This document shows positions 26,382 to 34,107 of a DNA stretch of 64,000 nt, piece by piece. The DNA comes from Streptomyces sp. NRRL B-1347 (GTDB lineage: Bacteria; Actinomycetota; Actinomycetes; Streptomycetales; Streptomycetaceae): NCBI RefSeq assembly GCF_000720325.1, contig NZ_JOJM01000033.1:62001-126000 (forward strand). The letters are read 5' to 3'. How positions within the stretch are numbered: the first letter of the stretch is position 1; every line of letters starts with the position of its first letter. Under the pieces are notes generated by a model that was not told the origin of the DNA, made no database searches, and worked only from the letters and a program-made list of their open reading frames with translations. The position numbers were made by a program, and so were the translations under genes.

Positions 26382-27313
26382 GTCCAGCCTCCTTCTGCGG
26401 TGGGGCCCGCGGCTCCGGGCCCCGCGGGCGGTTCCGGCAGGGCCTCCGGGGGCACCGCGGGGGCGGGCGGCCCGGCCGACGGCGGCTCGGTCACCGCCGG
26501 TTCCGGCACGCCGCCCGCCGGTGACCCGAGCGCCGGGTCCAGGGGGGCGAGCGTCGCCGCGCCCGGCCGCGCGCCCGCGTCGATCAGCGCTTGGTAAGGC
26601 CCTACCGCACGCGTACCCAGCCGTCGCAGTGCCGACCACATCGTCACCTGGTTCGCCGACAGGACCGGTACTCGAAGCTCCGCTTCCAGCTGCGGGATGA
26701 CGTCGTACGTCGGGAGGTTCGTACAGCTGATGAACAGCGCGTCCACCGGGCGCAGGACGGCGCGGCGCGCCATGTCCGCGACATCGCGGTAGGGCACCTT
26801 CCAGATGTGCCGGGTGAGCCCGAGGTAGGCGCGGCCCACGACCGAGACGCCCGCCTCGCCCAGGTACTCCTCCAGGGACTGGGTCACCGACCAGGTGTAC
26901 GGCGTGACGAGGGCGATGCGGCGCGCGTCCAGCTCGGCGAGCGCCTCCAGGAGCGCGCCCGAGGTGGTCACGGCGGCCACGGCCCCTTCGCGCGCCATGG
27001 CCTCGCACATGGCGCGCTCGCCCGCCACGCCGCCGACGAAACTGCCCGACGTGCAGGCGTAGGCGAGGACTTCGGGCTCGGCGGCGGTCAGCGCGCGGAC
27101 CGCCTCGGCGAGCGTCTCGTGCTCGCTGACGAGGCGCGCGAGGTCGAGGCTGACCTCGACCGGCACGTACGGGGTGCGCGTGAGGTGCAGGGAGACGTCG
27201 TCGGGGACCCACCGCCACAGCTCGCGGTCCAGGGCGAAGTCGAAGGGGGCGACGACGCCGACACCGCGCTGGGGGTGTGGTCCGCCGGCCATCGAGAAGG
27301 AAGTGACGTCCAT
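26378..27313 (-). CDS. maleate isomerase / Asp-Glu racemase family protein, two-Cys
   Basis: Protein of 311 aa, first gene of a coupled pair. Both catalytic cysteines are present: C87 in YACTSGSF and C197 in ISCTNLPT, spacing as in maleate cis-trans isomerases and related racemases. The substrate is probably a small dicarboxylate or 2-substituted malonate/succinate. The last about 70 residues are a Pro/Ala-rich tail not found in the family, and its terminal codons hold the Shine-Dalgarno of the next gene. The divergent 2-hydroxyacid dehydrogenase and amidase suggest a catabolic set for an amide or dicarboxylic acid; this is inference. Confidence 0.8.
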   Translation of the reverse strand: MDVTSFSMAGGPHPQRGVGVVAPFDFALDRELWRWVPDDVSLHLTRTPYVPVEVSLDLARLVSEHETLAEAVRALTAAEPEVLAYACTSGSFVGGVAGERAMCEAMAREGAVAAVTTSGALLEALAELDARRIALVTPYTWSVTQSLEEYLGEAGVSVVGRAYLGLTRHIWKVPYRDVADMARRAVLRPVDALFISCTNLPTYDVIPQLEAELRVPVLSANQVTMWSALRRLGTRAVGPYQALIDAGARPGAATLAPLDPALGSPAGGVPEPAVTEPPSAGPPAPAVPPEALPEPPAGPGAAGPTAEGGWT

Positions 27314-27772
27314 GAGCAGGCCCTACGTTCGTGCGTGCAGTGACAGGGCCGGCCGGGGGCCGGAAGTGGTGCGGTGCCGGCGACGCGCCGGGACGTCGGG
27401 ACGGGGGATGCGTGCGGGGTGCACACGGTCGCGGGAGCGGGTGCGCGGAACGCACTCGGCCGCCGCGGTCACGGGAGTGAAGTGCCTCTGTTGACGAAGG
27501 TAGGTTCGGGTGCCAGCGTGGTCAATCCGCACATCTCAGACAGTCGAAGACGTCGGTTCACGCGGCACCGCGGGCGCCGCGCGAGCGGTCGTCCGAGCCG
27601 TCGTCCGAGCGCGGACCGGGCACGCCGTCCGGGCCGCGGTCCGGACGCCCGGCGACACGTGCCACGCGTACGTCCGGTCCTGCACGTCCAGTCAGCACGC
27701 ACAGTCCAGCACGCACAGTCCAGCACGTACTTCCAGGGAAGCGGGCTCTCGTTGCGAAATGGTTTCTCCACC
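27314..27772. other. 459-bp divergent intergenic region
   Basis: Separates the racemase-family pair (minus) from the dehydrogenase-amidase pair (plus), so it should carry both promoters. It contains a 14-bp tandem repeat (27693-27730, listed separately). No RNA gene or known operator was recognised. Confidence 0.5.
27693..27730. repeat. 14-bp tandem direct repeat, 2.7 units
   Basis: CAGCACGCACAGTC occurs twice head to tail (27693-27706, 27707-27720), then CAGCACGTAC. It ends 43 bp before the chosen dehydrogenase start. Direct repeats of this size are often binding sites, but no regulator gene is adjacent. Confidence 0.75.
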
Positions 27773-28759
27773 GTGTCCGAAAGCACCGGCTCCGGGGCCC
27801 GTGCCGCGCCCCCGACCGTGCTCGTGCTCGACGCCCCGGCGCCCGCGCCGCCGCCGCGGCTCGGCGCGCTGACCGGCCGGGCCCGGATCCGGCACACCGA
27901 CGCGGACGGCCTCGCCGGGGAACTTCCGCACGCCGACGTGCTGTTGGTGTGGGACTTCCTGTCCGACGCGGTGCGCCACGCCTGGCCGGGCGAGGGGCCG
28001 AGGCCGCGCTGGGTGCACACCGCGAGCGCGGGCGTCGACCGGCTGATGTGTCCCGAACTCGTCGCCTCCGACGCGGTGGTGACCAATGCCCGGGGCGTCT
28101 TCGACCAGCCGATCGCCGAGTACGTCGCGGCGCTCGTGCTCGCCATGGCCAAGGACCTGCCGCGCACCCTCGCGCTCCAGGGCGAGCGGACCTGGCTGCA
28201 CCGCGAGAGCCAGCGGATCGCGGGCACGCGCGCGTGCGTGGTGGGTTCGGGCCCGATCGGCCGGGCGGTCGTGCGCACGCTCAAGGCGCTCGGCATCACC
28301 ACGGTCCTCGTCGGCCGCCGCCCGCGCACCGGCGTGCACGGCCCCGCCGACCTCGACCGGCTGCTCGCGCGCGCCGACTGGGTGGTGTGCGCGGCGCCGC
28401 TCACCCAGGCCACGCGCGGCATGTTCGACGAGCGGCGCTTCGGCGTGATGCAGCCGTCGGCGCGGTTCATCAATGTGGGCCGGGGCCCGCTGGTCGTGGA
28501 GGAGGACCTGGTGGCCGCGCTGTCGAAGCGGTGGATCGCGGGCGCGGCCCTCGACGTCTTCGAGAGCGAGCCGCTGCCTCCGGACAGCCCGCTGTGGACG
28601 GCCCCCGGGCTGCTCGTGTCCCCGCACATGAGCGGGGACACGGTCGGCTGGCGCGACGAACTCGGCGCGCAGTTCGTGAAGTTGTACGGGCAGTGGGAGG
28701 CGGGGCGGTCGCTGACGAACGTGGTCGACAAGAAACGCGGTTACGTTCCGGGGCACTGA
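27773..28759 (+). CDS. D-isomer-specific 2-hydroxyacid dehydrogenase
   Basis: NAD(P)-dependent dehydrogenase of 328 aa; reduces 2-keto acids to D-2-hydroxy acids or the reverse. The nucleotide-binding loop is VVGSGPIGRAVV. The catalytic trio appears as Arg in NVGRGPL, Glu in FESEPLP and His in SPHMSGDT. The start is uncertain: GTG 27773 has no clear Shine-Dalgarno and TTG 27752 is possible. The N-terminal domain is Pro/Ala-rich and shorter than in D-lactate dehydrogenases. Same strand as the amidase, 170 bp apart; divergent from the racemase-family pair. Confidence 0.87.
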   Translation: MSESTGSGARAAPPTVLVLDAPAPAPPPRLGALTGRARIRHTDADGLAGELPHADVLLVWDFLSDAVRHAWPGEGPRPRWVHTASAGVDRLMCPELVASDAVVTNARGVFDQPIAEYVAALVLAMAKDLPRTLALQGERTWLHRESQRIAGTRACVVGSGPIGRAVVRTLKALGITTVLVGRRPRTGVHGPADLDRLLARADWVVCAAPLTQATRGMFDERRFGVMQPSARFINVGRGPLVVEEDLVAALSKRWIAGAALDVFESEPLPPDSPLWTAPGLLVSPHMSGDTVGWRDELGAQFVKLYGQWEAGRSLTNVVDKKRGYVPGH

Positions 28760-28929
28760 CCGCGGTCGTGAGTGGGCAGGGATCACGCGTCCCCCGCGCC
28801 CCCGGGCCCACCGCTCTCCCCGGGCGCACGTCCCCCAACACTCGTGTTCGCAGGTCCCTTGCCGTTGTTCCCGACACGTCCCCCGCTGTCCCCCGCTGTC
28901 CCCCGCCGGGCACTCATCCAGGAGCGTGC

Positions 28930-30345
28930 ATGACCGATCTCGCCGATCTGACCGCAGGACGACTCGTCGACGGCTACCGCAAGGGCGAGTTCAGCCCCGT
29001 CGACGCGGCCCGCGCGGTGCTGCGCAGGGCCGAGGAGATCCAGCCCGCGGTGAACGCGTTCGTCCGTGTCGACGCGGAGGGGGCGCTCGCGGGGGCGCGG
29101 GAGAGCGCGGCGCGCTGGCGCGCGGGCGAGCCGCTCGGGCTCGTGGACGGGGTGCCCGTCACCGTCAAGGACATCCTGCTGCAGCGGGGCGCGCCCACGC
29201 TGCGCGGCTCCCGGTGCATAGCCGAGGACGGCGTCTGGGAGGAGGACGCGCCGTCCGTGGCGCGGCTGCGCGAGCAGGGCGCGGTGTTCGTCGGCAAGAC
29301 GACGACGCCCGAGTTCGGCTGGAAGGGCGTCACGGACAGTCCCCGGCACGGGATCACCCGCAATCCATACGACACCACGCGCACCGCGGGCGGCTCCAGC
29401 GGCGGCGGCGCGGCGGCCGTGGCCCTGGGCGCGGGGCCCCTTTCACTCGGCACCGACGGCGGCGGCTCGGTGCGGATCCCCGGCGCGTTCTGCGGGATCT
29501 TCGCGCTCAAGCCGACGTACGGCAGGGTGCCGCTGTTCCCGCCGTCCGCGTTCGGAACGCTCTCGCACGTGGGGCCGATGACGCGGGACGCGGCGGACGC
29601 GGCGCTGCTCATGGATGTGATCGGGCTTCCCGACGCGCGGGACTGGTCCTGTCTCGGCCCGCGCGAGGGCACCTTCCAGGAGGCGCTGCGCGGCGGGGTG
29701 CGGGGGCTGCGGGTGGCGTACTCGCCGACGCTCGGCGGGCAGGTCGCGGTGCGGCCCGCGGTGGCGGCGGCCGTGCGCAGGGGCGTGGAGGCCCTGGCGT
29801 CGCTCGGCGCGTACGTCGAGGAGACCGACCCCGACTTCGCCGATCCCGTGGAGGCCTTCCACACGCTGTGGTTCAGCGGGGCGGCGCGGGTCGTGCAGCA
29901 GCTGCCGCCCGCGCGCCGGGAGTTGCTCGACCCGGCGCTGCGGGAGGTGTGCGGGCAGGGCGCGCGGTACAGCGCGCTCGACTACCTGGCGGCGGTCGAC
30001 GTCCGCATGGAGCTCGGTCGGCGCATGGGCCGCTTCCACGAGACGTACGACCTGCTGGTCACGCCGACCCTGCCGATCACGGCCTTCGCTGCGGGGGTCG
30101 AGGTGCCGCCGCGGAGCGGGGCGCGGCGGTGGACGGGGTGGACCCCGTTCACGTACCCCTTCAACCTCACCCAGCAGCCCGCGGCGACGGTGCCGTGCGG
30201 GGTGGACGGGGACGGGCTGCCCGTGGGGATGCAGCTCGTCGGGGCGCGGTTCGCCGACGACGTGGTGCTGCGGGCGGCGCACGCCCTGTACGAGGCCGGG
30301 GCGACGGCGATCCCCCGGCCCGGTGGGGCCGGGTCGGGGGACTAG
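28930..30345 (+). CDS. amidase-signature family amidase
   Basis: Cytoplasmic amidase of 471 aa with the full Ser-cisSer-Lys triad: K80 (VTVKDI), S156 (GGSSGGG) and S180 (TDGGGSVRIP); spacings of 76 and 24 match GatA-type enzymes. AGGAGC precedes the ATG. It would hydrolyse a carboxamide to acid plus ammonia. GatA itself is unlikely, because gatB and gatC are absent and the context is metabolic. With the dehydrogenase and the maleate-isomerase-like pair it could form a route through an amide of a dicarboxylic acid. It converges on the MFS gene with 18 bp between stops. Confidence 0.88.
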   Translation: MTDLADLTAGRLVDGYRKGEFSPVDAARAVLRRAEEIQPAVNAFVRVDAEGALAGARESAARWRAGEPLGLVDGVPVTVKDILLQRGAPTLRGSRCIAEDGVWEEDAPSVARLREQGAVFVGKTTTPEFGWKGVTDSPRHGITRNPYDTTRTAGGSSGGGAAAVALGAGPLSLGTDGGGSVRIPGAFCGIFALKPTYGRVPLFPPSAFGTLSHVGPMTRDAADAALLMDVIGLPDARDWSCLGPREGTFQEALRGGVRGLRVAYSPTLGGQVAVRPAVAAAVRRGVEALASLGAYVEETDPDFADPVEAFHTLWFSGAARVVQQLPPARRELLDPALREVCGQGARYSALDYLAAVDVRMELGRRMGRFHETYDLLVTPTLPITAFAAGVEVPPRSGARRWTGWTPFTYPFNLTQQPAATVPCGVDGDGLPVGMQLVGARFADDVVLRAAHALYEAGATAIPRPGGAGSGD

Positions 30346-30363
30346 GGGCGGTCGCGCGGCGCT

Positions 30364-31629
30364 TCACGCCGCCTTGGTCAGGGCGGACCGGTCGTCCTTG
30401 GCGGGTGCGTGCAGAGCGGGGGTCACGGCGGGCCGCCCGGTGCCGCGCGGCCACAGGAGGTGGGCGGCGACCGCTCCCGCCCCGGCGAGGACCGCGAGGA
30501 CGGACCAGGCGAGGGTGAAGCCCGCGCTCGTGCCGAGCCAGCCCGCGATCGGATACGTGATCAGCCAGGCCAGGTGCGACAGGGAGAACTGGGCCGCGAA
30601 CGCCTCGGGAATCTCGTGCCGTGCGACGGAGGCGCGCAGGACCTTGCCGGTCGGCGTGATGACCAGGGCCATGCCGATGCCGATCACCGCCCAGACGACC
30701 GCCGTGCCGGTCCAGGTGGCCAGATCGGCCGCGGTGAGCGTCAGCGCGGCGGCCGTACCGCCGACGAGGACTCCGGCGCCGGTCATCATGACGGTGCGGG
30801 CAGCGATCCGGTCGAGCACGCGGGGCAGCGCGAGGGCGGCCAGGAGGGTTCCGGTGCCGGCTGCGGCGAGCATCAGGGCGACGTCCGACTGCGAGCCGCC
30901 GAGCTCGTCGCGCACGTGGTTGACGGTGTTGACGACGACGATCGCGCCTGCCGCCGCGACCACGAGGTTGAGCGCCATGACGCCGCGCAGCCGCGGTGTC
31001 CTGAGGAAGGTCCTGATCCCCGCGGCCGCCTTGTCCCACGCCTTGGTGTGGGCGCTGGGGCGGGCGTCCGGGACGCGCGCCGACAGGACGAGCAGGGCGG
31101 AGAGGAGGAATCCGGCGGAGGTGCCGAGGAACAGCCGGTCGAAGCTCATGAACGTCAGGGCGACGGCCGCGAGGACGGGGCTGAGCAGGCTCTCCATGGT
31201 GGAGGCGACCTGGGAGGCGGACAGCGCACGCGTGTAGGCGGACTCGTCGGTGACGATGTCGGGGATGACGGCCTGGAACGTCGGGGTGAACGCGGCGGAC
31301 GCGGCCTGGAGCAGGCCGATCAGGACGTAGATGTGCCAGACCTCGGTGACCAGCGGCAGCGCCAGGACCACCGCGCCGCGGACCACGTCGAGCAGGACCA
31401 GGAGCGTTCTCCTGGGGAGCCGGTCGACGTACGCGGCGGCCAGCGGGGCGATGACCACGTACATGACCATCTTGATCGTCAGGGCGGTGCCGAGGACCAT
31501 CCCGGCCTGCGGCCCCGCGAGGTCATAGGCGAGCAGTCCGAGGGCCACGGTGGTGAGGCCGGTGCCGAACAGGGCGATGACCTGGGCACCGAACAGATGG
31601 CGGTAGTCGCGGATGGCGAACAGTCGCAT
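30364..31629 (-). CDS. MFS exporter, last gene of CsoR-type operon
   Basis: Major facilitator transporter of 421 aa with about 12 membrane segments. The N-terminal pattern (FAIRDYRHLFGAQVIALFG, then YVDRLPRRTLLVLLD for the loop 2-3 motif) is that of the drug/metabolite exporter branch (enterobactin exporter/DHA3-like). The substrate is not predictable. It follows the AhpD-like gene by 81 bp and the His-rich protein gene further upstream on the same strand, so a single transcript from the CsoR-type operator region is plausible. Efflux of a metal complex or of a copper-stress-related small molecule would fit; this is inference. Confidence 0.82.
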   Translation of the reverse strand: MRLFAIRDYRHLFGAQVIALFGTGLTTVALGLLAYDLAGPQAGMVLGTALTIKMVMYVVIAPLAAAYVDRLPRRTLLVLLDVVRGAVVLALPLVTEVWHIYVLIGLLQAASAAFTPTFQAVIPDIVTDESAYTRALSASQVASTMESLLSPVLAAVALTFMSFDRLFLGTSAGFLLSALLVLSARVPDARPSAHTKAWDKAAAGIRTFLRTPRLRGVMALNLVVAAAGAIVVVNTVNHVRDELGGSQSDVALMLAAAGTGTLLAALALPRVLDRIAARTVMMTGAGVLVGGTAAALTLTAADLATWTGTAVVWAVIGIGMALVITPTGKVLRASVARHEIPEAFAAQFSLSHLAWLITYPIAGWLGTSAGFTLAWSVLAVLAGAGAVAAHLLWPRGTGRPAVTPALHAPAKDDRSALTKAA

Positions 31630-31710
31630 GGCGGTTTCCTTCCGTGTCCATGCGGCGGGGCACGGCCCCGGGGCGGGGGCCGTGCCCCGCGCGTACAGGC
31701 GGGGGTGTCT

Positions 31711-32268
31711 CTACGCACCGGTGTCGCTCCCCGGCGTGAGGGGTGTGAGGGGTGTGAGGGGGGTGAGGCCTGCGAGCAGGTTGAAGGCGCCGGTGAGGAT
31801 GTTGAGGGCGACGACACCGACGACGTCCGCTATCTCGCGGTCGCTGTAGCCGTGCCTCCGCAGCGCGTCGACCTGTTCGTCGGTGATCGACGTCGGCTCG
31901 CGGTGGATCTGGAGGGCGAGGGCGATGATCGCCGCGATCGCGGGATCGGCCGAGGTGCCCGCGCGGGCCCGCTCGATCTCCGCCTCGTCCACTCCTCTGG
32001 CGCGGGCGGCGCCGACGTGGGCTTCGAGGCAGAGGCCGCATCCCTGGCGGGTCTGGACGGCGATCGAGATCCGTTCGCTGGTCCCGCGGTCGAGCTTGGC
32101 TCGCCCCATCGCCCTGCTGAGCTGGAGGTAGCCGCCGAGGACGGCCGGTGAGTGCGCCATCGTGGAGACCATGTCGCCGAGTCGGCCGTGGCGGGACGCC
32201 AGGTCGGCGAGGAGGTCGCGCGAGGCGCCGACGGCCGTGTCGGGCGTGAGTCGGGTCAGGCGGGGCAT
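31711..32268 (-). CDS. AhpD-like / carboxymuconolactone decarboxylase family protein
   Basis: All-helical protein of 185 aa. AGGAGC precedes the ATG at 32268; a longer form from 32319 is unlikely. The redox motif is CGLC with C77, C80 and H84, as in AhpD peroxidase helpers (ExxxxCxxCxxxH), with E66 upstream, so thiol-dependent peroxide or aldehyde-type chemistry is likely rather than decarboxylation. The end carries TPL(T)P tandem repeats from a GGGGTGTGA microsatellite (31737-31770). It lies 28 bp after the His-rich gene and 81 bp before the MFS gene. Confidence 0.83.
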   Translation of the reverse strand: MPRLTRLTPDTAVGASRDLLADLASRHGRLGDMVSTMAHSPAVLGGYLQLSRAMGRAKLDRGTSERISIAVQTRQGCGLCLEAHVGAARARGVDEAEIERARAGTSADPAIAAIIALALQIHREPTSITDEQVDALRRHGYSDREIADVVGVVALNILTGAFNLLAGLTPLTPLTPLTPGSDTGA

Positions 32269-32296
32269 GACGACGCTCCTTCCGGCGCGGGGCCGG

Positions 32297-33205
32297 TCAG
32301 TGGTGGGCGTGGTGTGCATGGTGCGCGTGGTCGGCGTGGTGACCGCCGTGCTCGGGGGCGCCGTGGTGACCGCCGTGCTCGGGGGCGCCGTGGTGACCGC
32401 CGTGCTCGGGGGCGGCCTCGGCGGTCCGCACCGTGAACTCGGCCGTCCGGACGGTGCCGTTGTGCTGGAAGTCCAGGAACAGTCGGTAGGTGCCGGCCGT
32501 CGGCGCGACCGCCATGAAGGCGATCTCCGGACCCGGCGCGGTGACGCCGTCTCCGGGCTCGCCCTCCGGGTGTACGTGGAGGTAGCCCAGGTCGCCGACC
32601 CGCAGTGCCACCAGGTGTCCGTACGCGGCCAGGTAGGGCTCCAGGTCGGTGACGGGGCGGCCGTCCCGGCTGACGGTGAGGGTCAGTTCGCTCGCCTCGC
32701 CGGGCACGAGGTCGCCGTCGAGCGCGACGGCGTACTCGCCGAGCTGCGCGACCCCGGTGACCTCGGGGAGCGGCCGCGGGTCGTAGGCACCGGCGACCGC
32801 GGCGTCTATCCCCAGCGTCATGGTCCCGTCGTGACCGGCCGGGTGGACGTCGGTGAAGAATCTCCAGTCCCCGGGCTCCAGGGCCAGTTCGACGCTCCAG
32901 GTGCCCTTCTCGTCCCGCACCGGGTGCACGTGCTGGAACCCGGCCGTGTCGCGCCGGACGGCGATGAAGTGCAGCTCCTTCTCGTGCTCGGGCGTGAACT
33001 CGGTCACCGGACGCCCGTCGGGGCCGATCACCCGGAAGCTGACCGGCTGCACGCCGGGGGTGAGGATCGTCGCGTCGAGCTCCAGGGTGTAGCCGTTCTC
33101 GGAGACCGAGAGGCCGCCGGGGCGGCCGCCGCCGTGACCGGCGTGACCACCGTGGTTGGCGTGACCACCGTGGTTGGTGTGGTCGTGGCCCGCGTGGTTC
33201 GTCAT
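32297..33205 (-). CDS. His-rich two-domain protein behind a CsoR-type operator
   Basis: Protein of 302 aa with His-rich tails at both ends: eight His in residues 4-24, and 16 His in the last 38 residues. The body (about 30-260) is an internal duplication of a beta-sandwich: each half has DGRPVT, a hydrophobic strand, and HVHP (FQHVHP, YLHVHP), resembling YtkA-like modules. No signal peptide is seen, so it is probably cytoplasmic and sequesters or buffers metal. The CsoR-type palindrome 68 bp upstream of the start points to copper. First gene of a likely operon with an AhpD-like protein and an MFS exporter. The C-terminal repeats come from a 27-bp DNA repeat. Confidence 0.75.
   Translation of the reverse strand: MTNHAGHDHTNHGGHANHGGHAGHGGGRPGGLSVSENGYTLELDATILTPGVQPVSFRVIGPDGRPVTEFTPEHEKELHFIAVRRDTAGFQHVHPVRDEKGTWSVELALEPGDWRFFTDVHPAGHDGTMTLGIDAAVAGAYDPRPLPEVTGVAQLGEYAVALDGDLVPGEASELTLTVSRDGRPVTDLEPYLAAYGHLVALRVGDLGYLHVHPEGEPGDGVTAPGPEIAFMAVAPTAGTYRLFLDFQHNGTVRTAEFTVRTAEAAPEHGGHHGAPEHGGHHGAPEHGGHHADHAHHAHHAHH
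32336..32413. repeat. 27-bp tandem repeat coding the His tail
   Basis: GTGGTGACCGCCGTGCTCGG GGGCGCC repeats almost exactly three times inside the 3' end of the His-rich gene; on the coding strand each unit gives GAPEHGGHH. Copy number could vary between strains. Confidence 0.85.
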
Positions 33206-33272
33206 GACGTCTCCCCTAGGTGTGATCGCGCCGTTCGGGCGCCGCCCCGTTCAGGACGATGATCAGAACCAT

Positions 33273-33289
33273 ATACCCCTGGGGGGTAT
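33273..33289. promoter_or_regulatory. CsoR-type copper operator
   Basis: ATACCCCTGGGGGGTAT has perfect 7-bp inverted arms (ATACCCC/GGGGTAT) around three bases, the form of actinobacterial CsoR sites (TACCC-N-GGGTA). It is 68 bp upstream of the His-rich gene. No csoR gene is in the window, so the regulator would act from elsewhere. Confidence 0.75.
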
Positions 33290-33379
33290 TCCGGAAGGCT
33301 TGATCGCCAGAATCTCGCGAGCGGGAGAAGGGCGGGCGGGAGAAGGGCGCGCGAAGGGCACAGAAGCCCCCAGGGAACG

Positions 33380-33411
33380 AAAAAGAGGGCACCTACCGCG
33401 TAGGTGCCCTC
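33380..33411 (-). terminator. terminator of the DUF3830 gene
   Basis: An 11-bp perfect stem (GAGGGCACCTA and complement, 33385-33411) with an A-run on the plus-strand left side, which reads as a U-tract after the hairpin in minus-strand RNA. It lies 46 bp beyond the DUF3830 stop. Confidence 0.88.
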
Positions 33412-33456
33412 ATCCGTCGGCCCGGCGCGACCCCACCGGTCGCGGTCGGCCGTGGC

Positions 33457-33951
33457 TCAGGGTTGCCGCCGGAAGCTCAGGGTCTCCCCCTGGGCCCCGG
33501 CGCGCCACAGGTCGTTACAGGCCTCGGCCAGGACGTCCAGGCCGTCCACGACCTGGCCCCAGACGATGCCGGGGACCCAGCCGACGTCGCCGTTGATCAG
33601 CAGGTTGTTGCGCTCGTAGAAGAGGGCGAGGTCGACGATGGTGCCGCTCTGGGGCCGCGCGTCGTAGCCGTACGACGACGTGCCCAACTCGGTGCCGGTG
33701 AAGGTGAAGTAGCACAGGTCGCCCGGGATGGGCGTGATGGTGGGGTTCTCCAGTGGGGGCTCTTCGGGGGCGAAGGGCGGAAAGAGGGCATAGATCTCGT
33801 TGCGGGCGTACTTCGCGTGGTACACGTCGCCGCCGAGCGGCAGCGCGTCCCACACGGCCGCGCAGGTCACCGGGGCCTTGTCGTCGAGGAGCCGCGCCGT
33901 GGCCCGGACACCGCGCTTGGCGAGGGCGACTTCGATGTAGCGGTCTGCCAT
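33457..33951 (-). CDS. DUF3830 (cyclophilin-like fold) family protein
   Basis: Protein of 164 aa of the DUF3830 family, small beta-barrel proteins of unknown biochemistry. Typical marks are CAAVWDALPLGGDVYHAKYA near residues 30-49, ENPTITPIPGDLCYFTF and LFYERNNLLINGDVGWVPG. The ATG at 33951 gives the usual MADRYIEV start; an ATG at 33960 sits closer to GGGAGG and would add three residues. It is divergent from ehuB across 156 bp. DUF3830 genes are often seen beside amine/amino-acid uptake systems; function here is not established. Confidence 0.82.
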   Translation of the reverse strand: MADRYIEVALAKRGVRATARLLDDKAPVTCAAVWDALPLGGDVYHAKYARNEIYALFPPFAPEEPPLENPTITPIPGDLCYFTFTGTELGTSSYGYDARPQSGTIVDLALFYERNNLLINGDVGWVPGIVWGQVVDGLDVLAEACNDLWRAGAQGETLSFRRQP

Positions 33952-34107
33952 GCGCCCCATGGTCCTCCCGGGGCCGCCGCCCGCGTCAAGAGGACCGCGA
34001 CCGGGGGCGAGGACACGGGCGGGGACACCGGCGAGGATGGCGGCGGGGATACGGCGGGGCCTGAACTCATCCGCATATCTCGCATCGGGTCGGGTAGCCG
34101 CGCGCCC

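Noticed and set aside
27693..27730. CRISPR-like repeats
   Set aside because: Units are contiguous 14-mers with no spacers and no cas genes; the Cas4-like nuclease at 15034 belongs to a different cassette.
31737..31770. GGGGTGTGA repeats as a regulatory element
   Set aside because: They lie inside the 3' coding end of the AhpD-like gene and encode a TPLTP tail; no sign of regulation.
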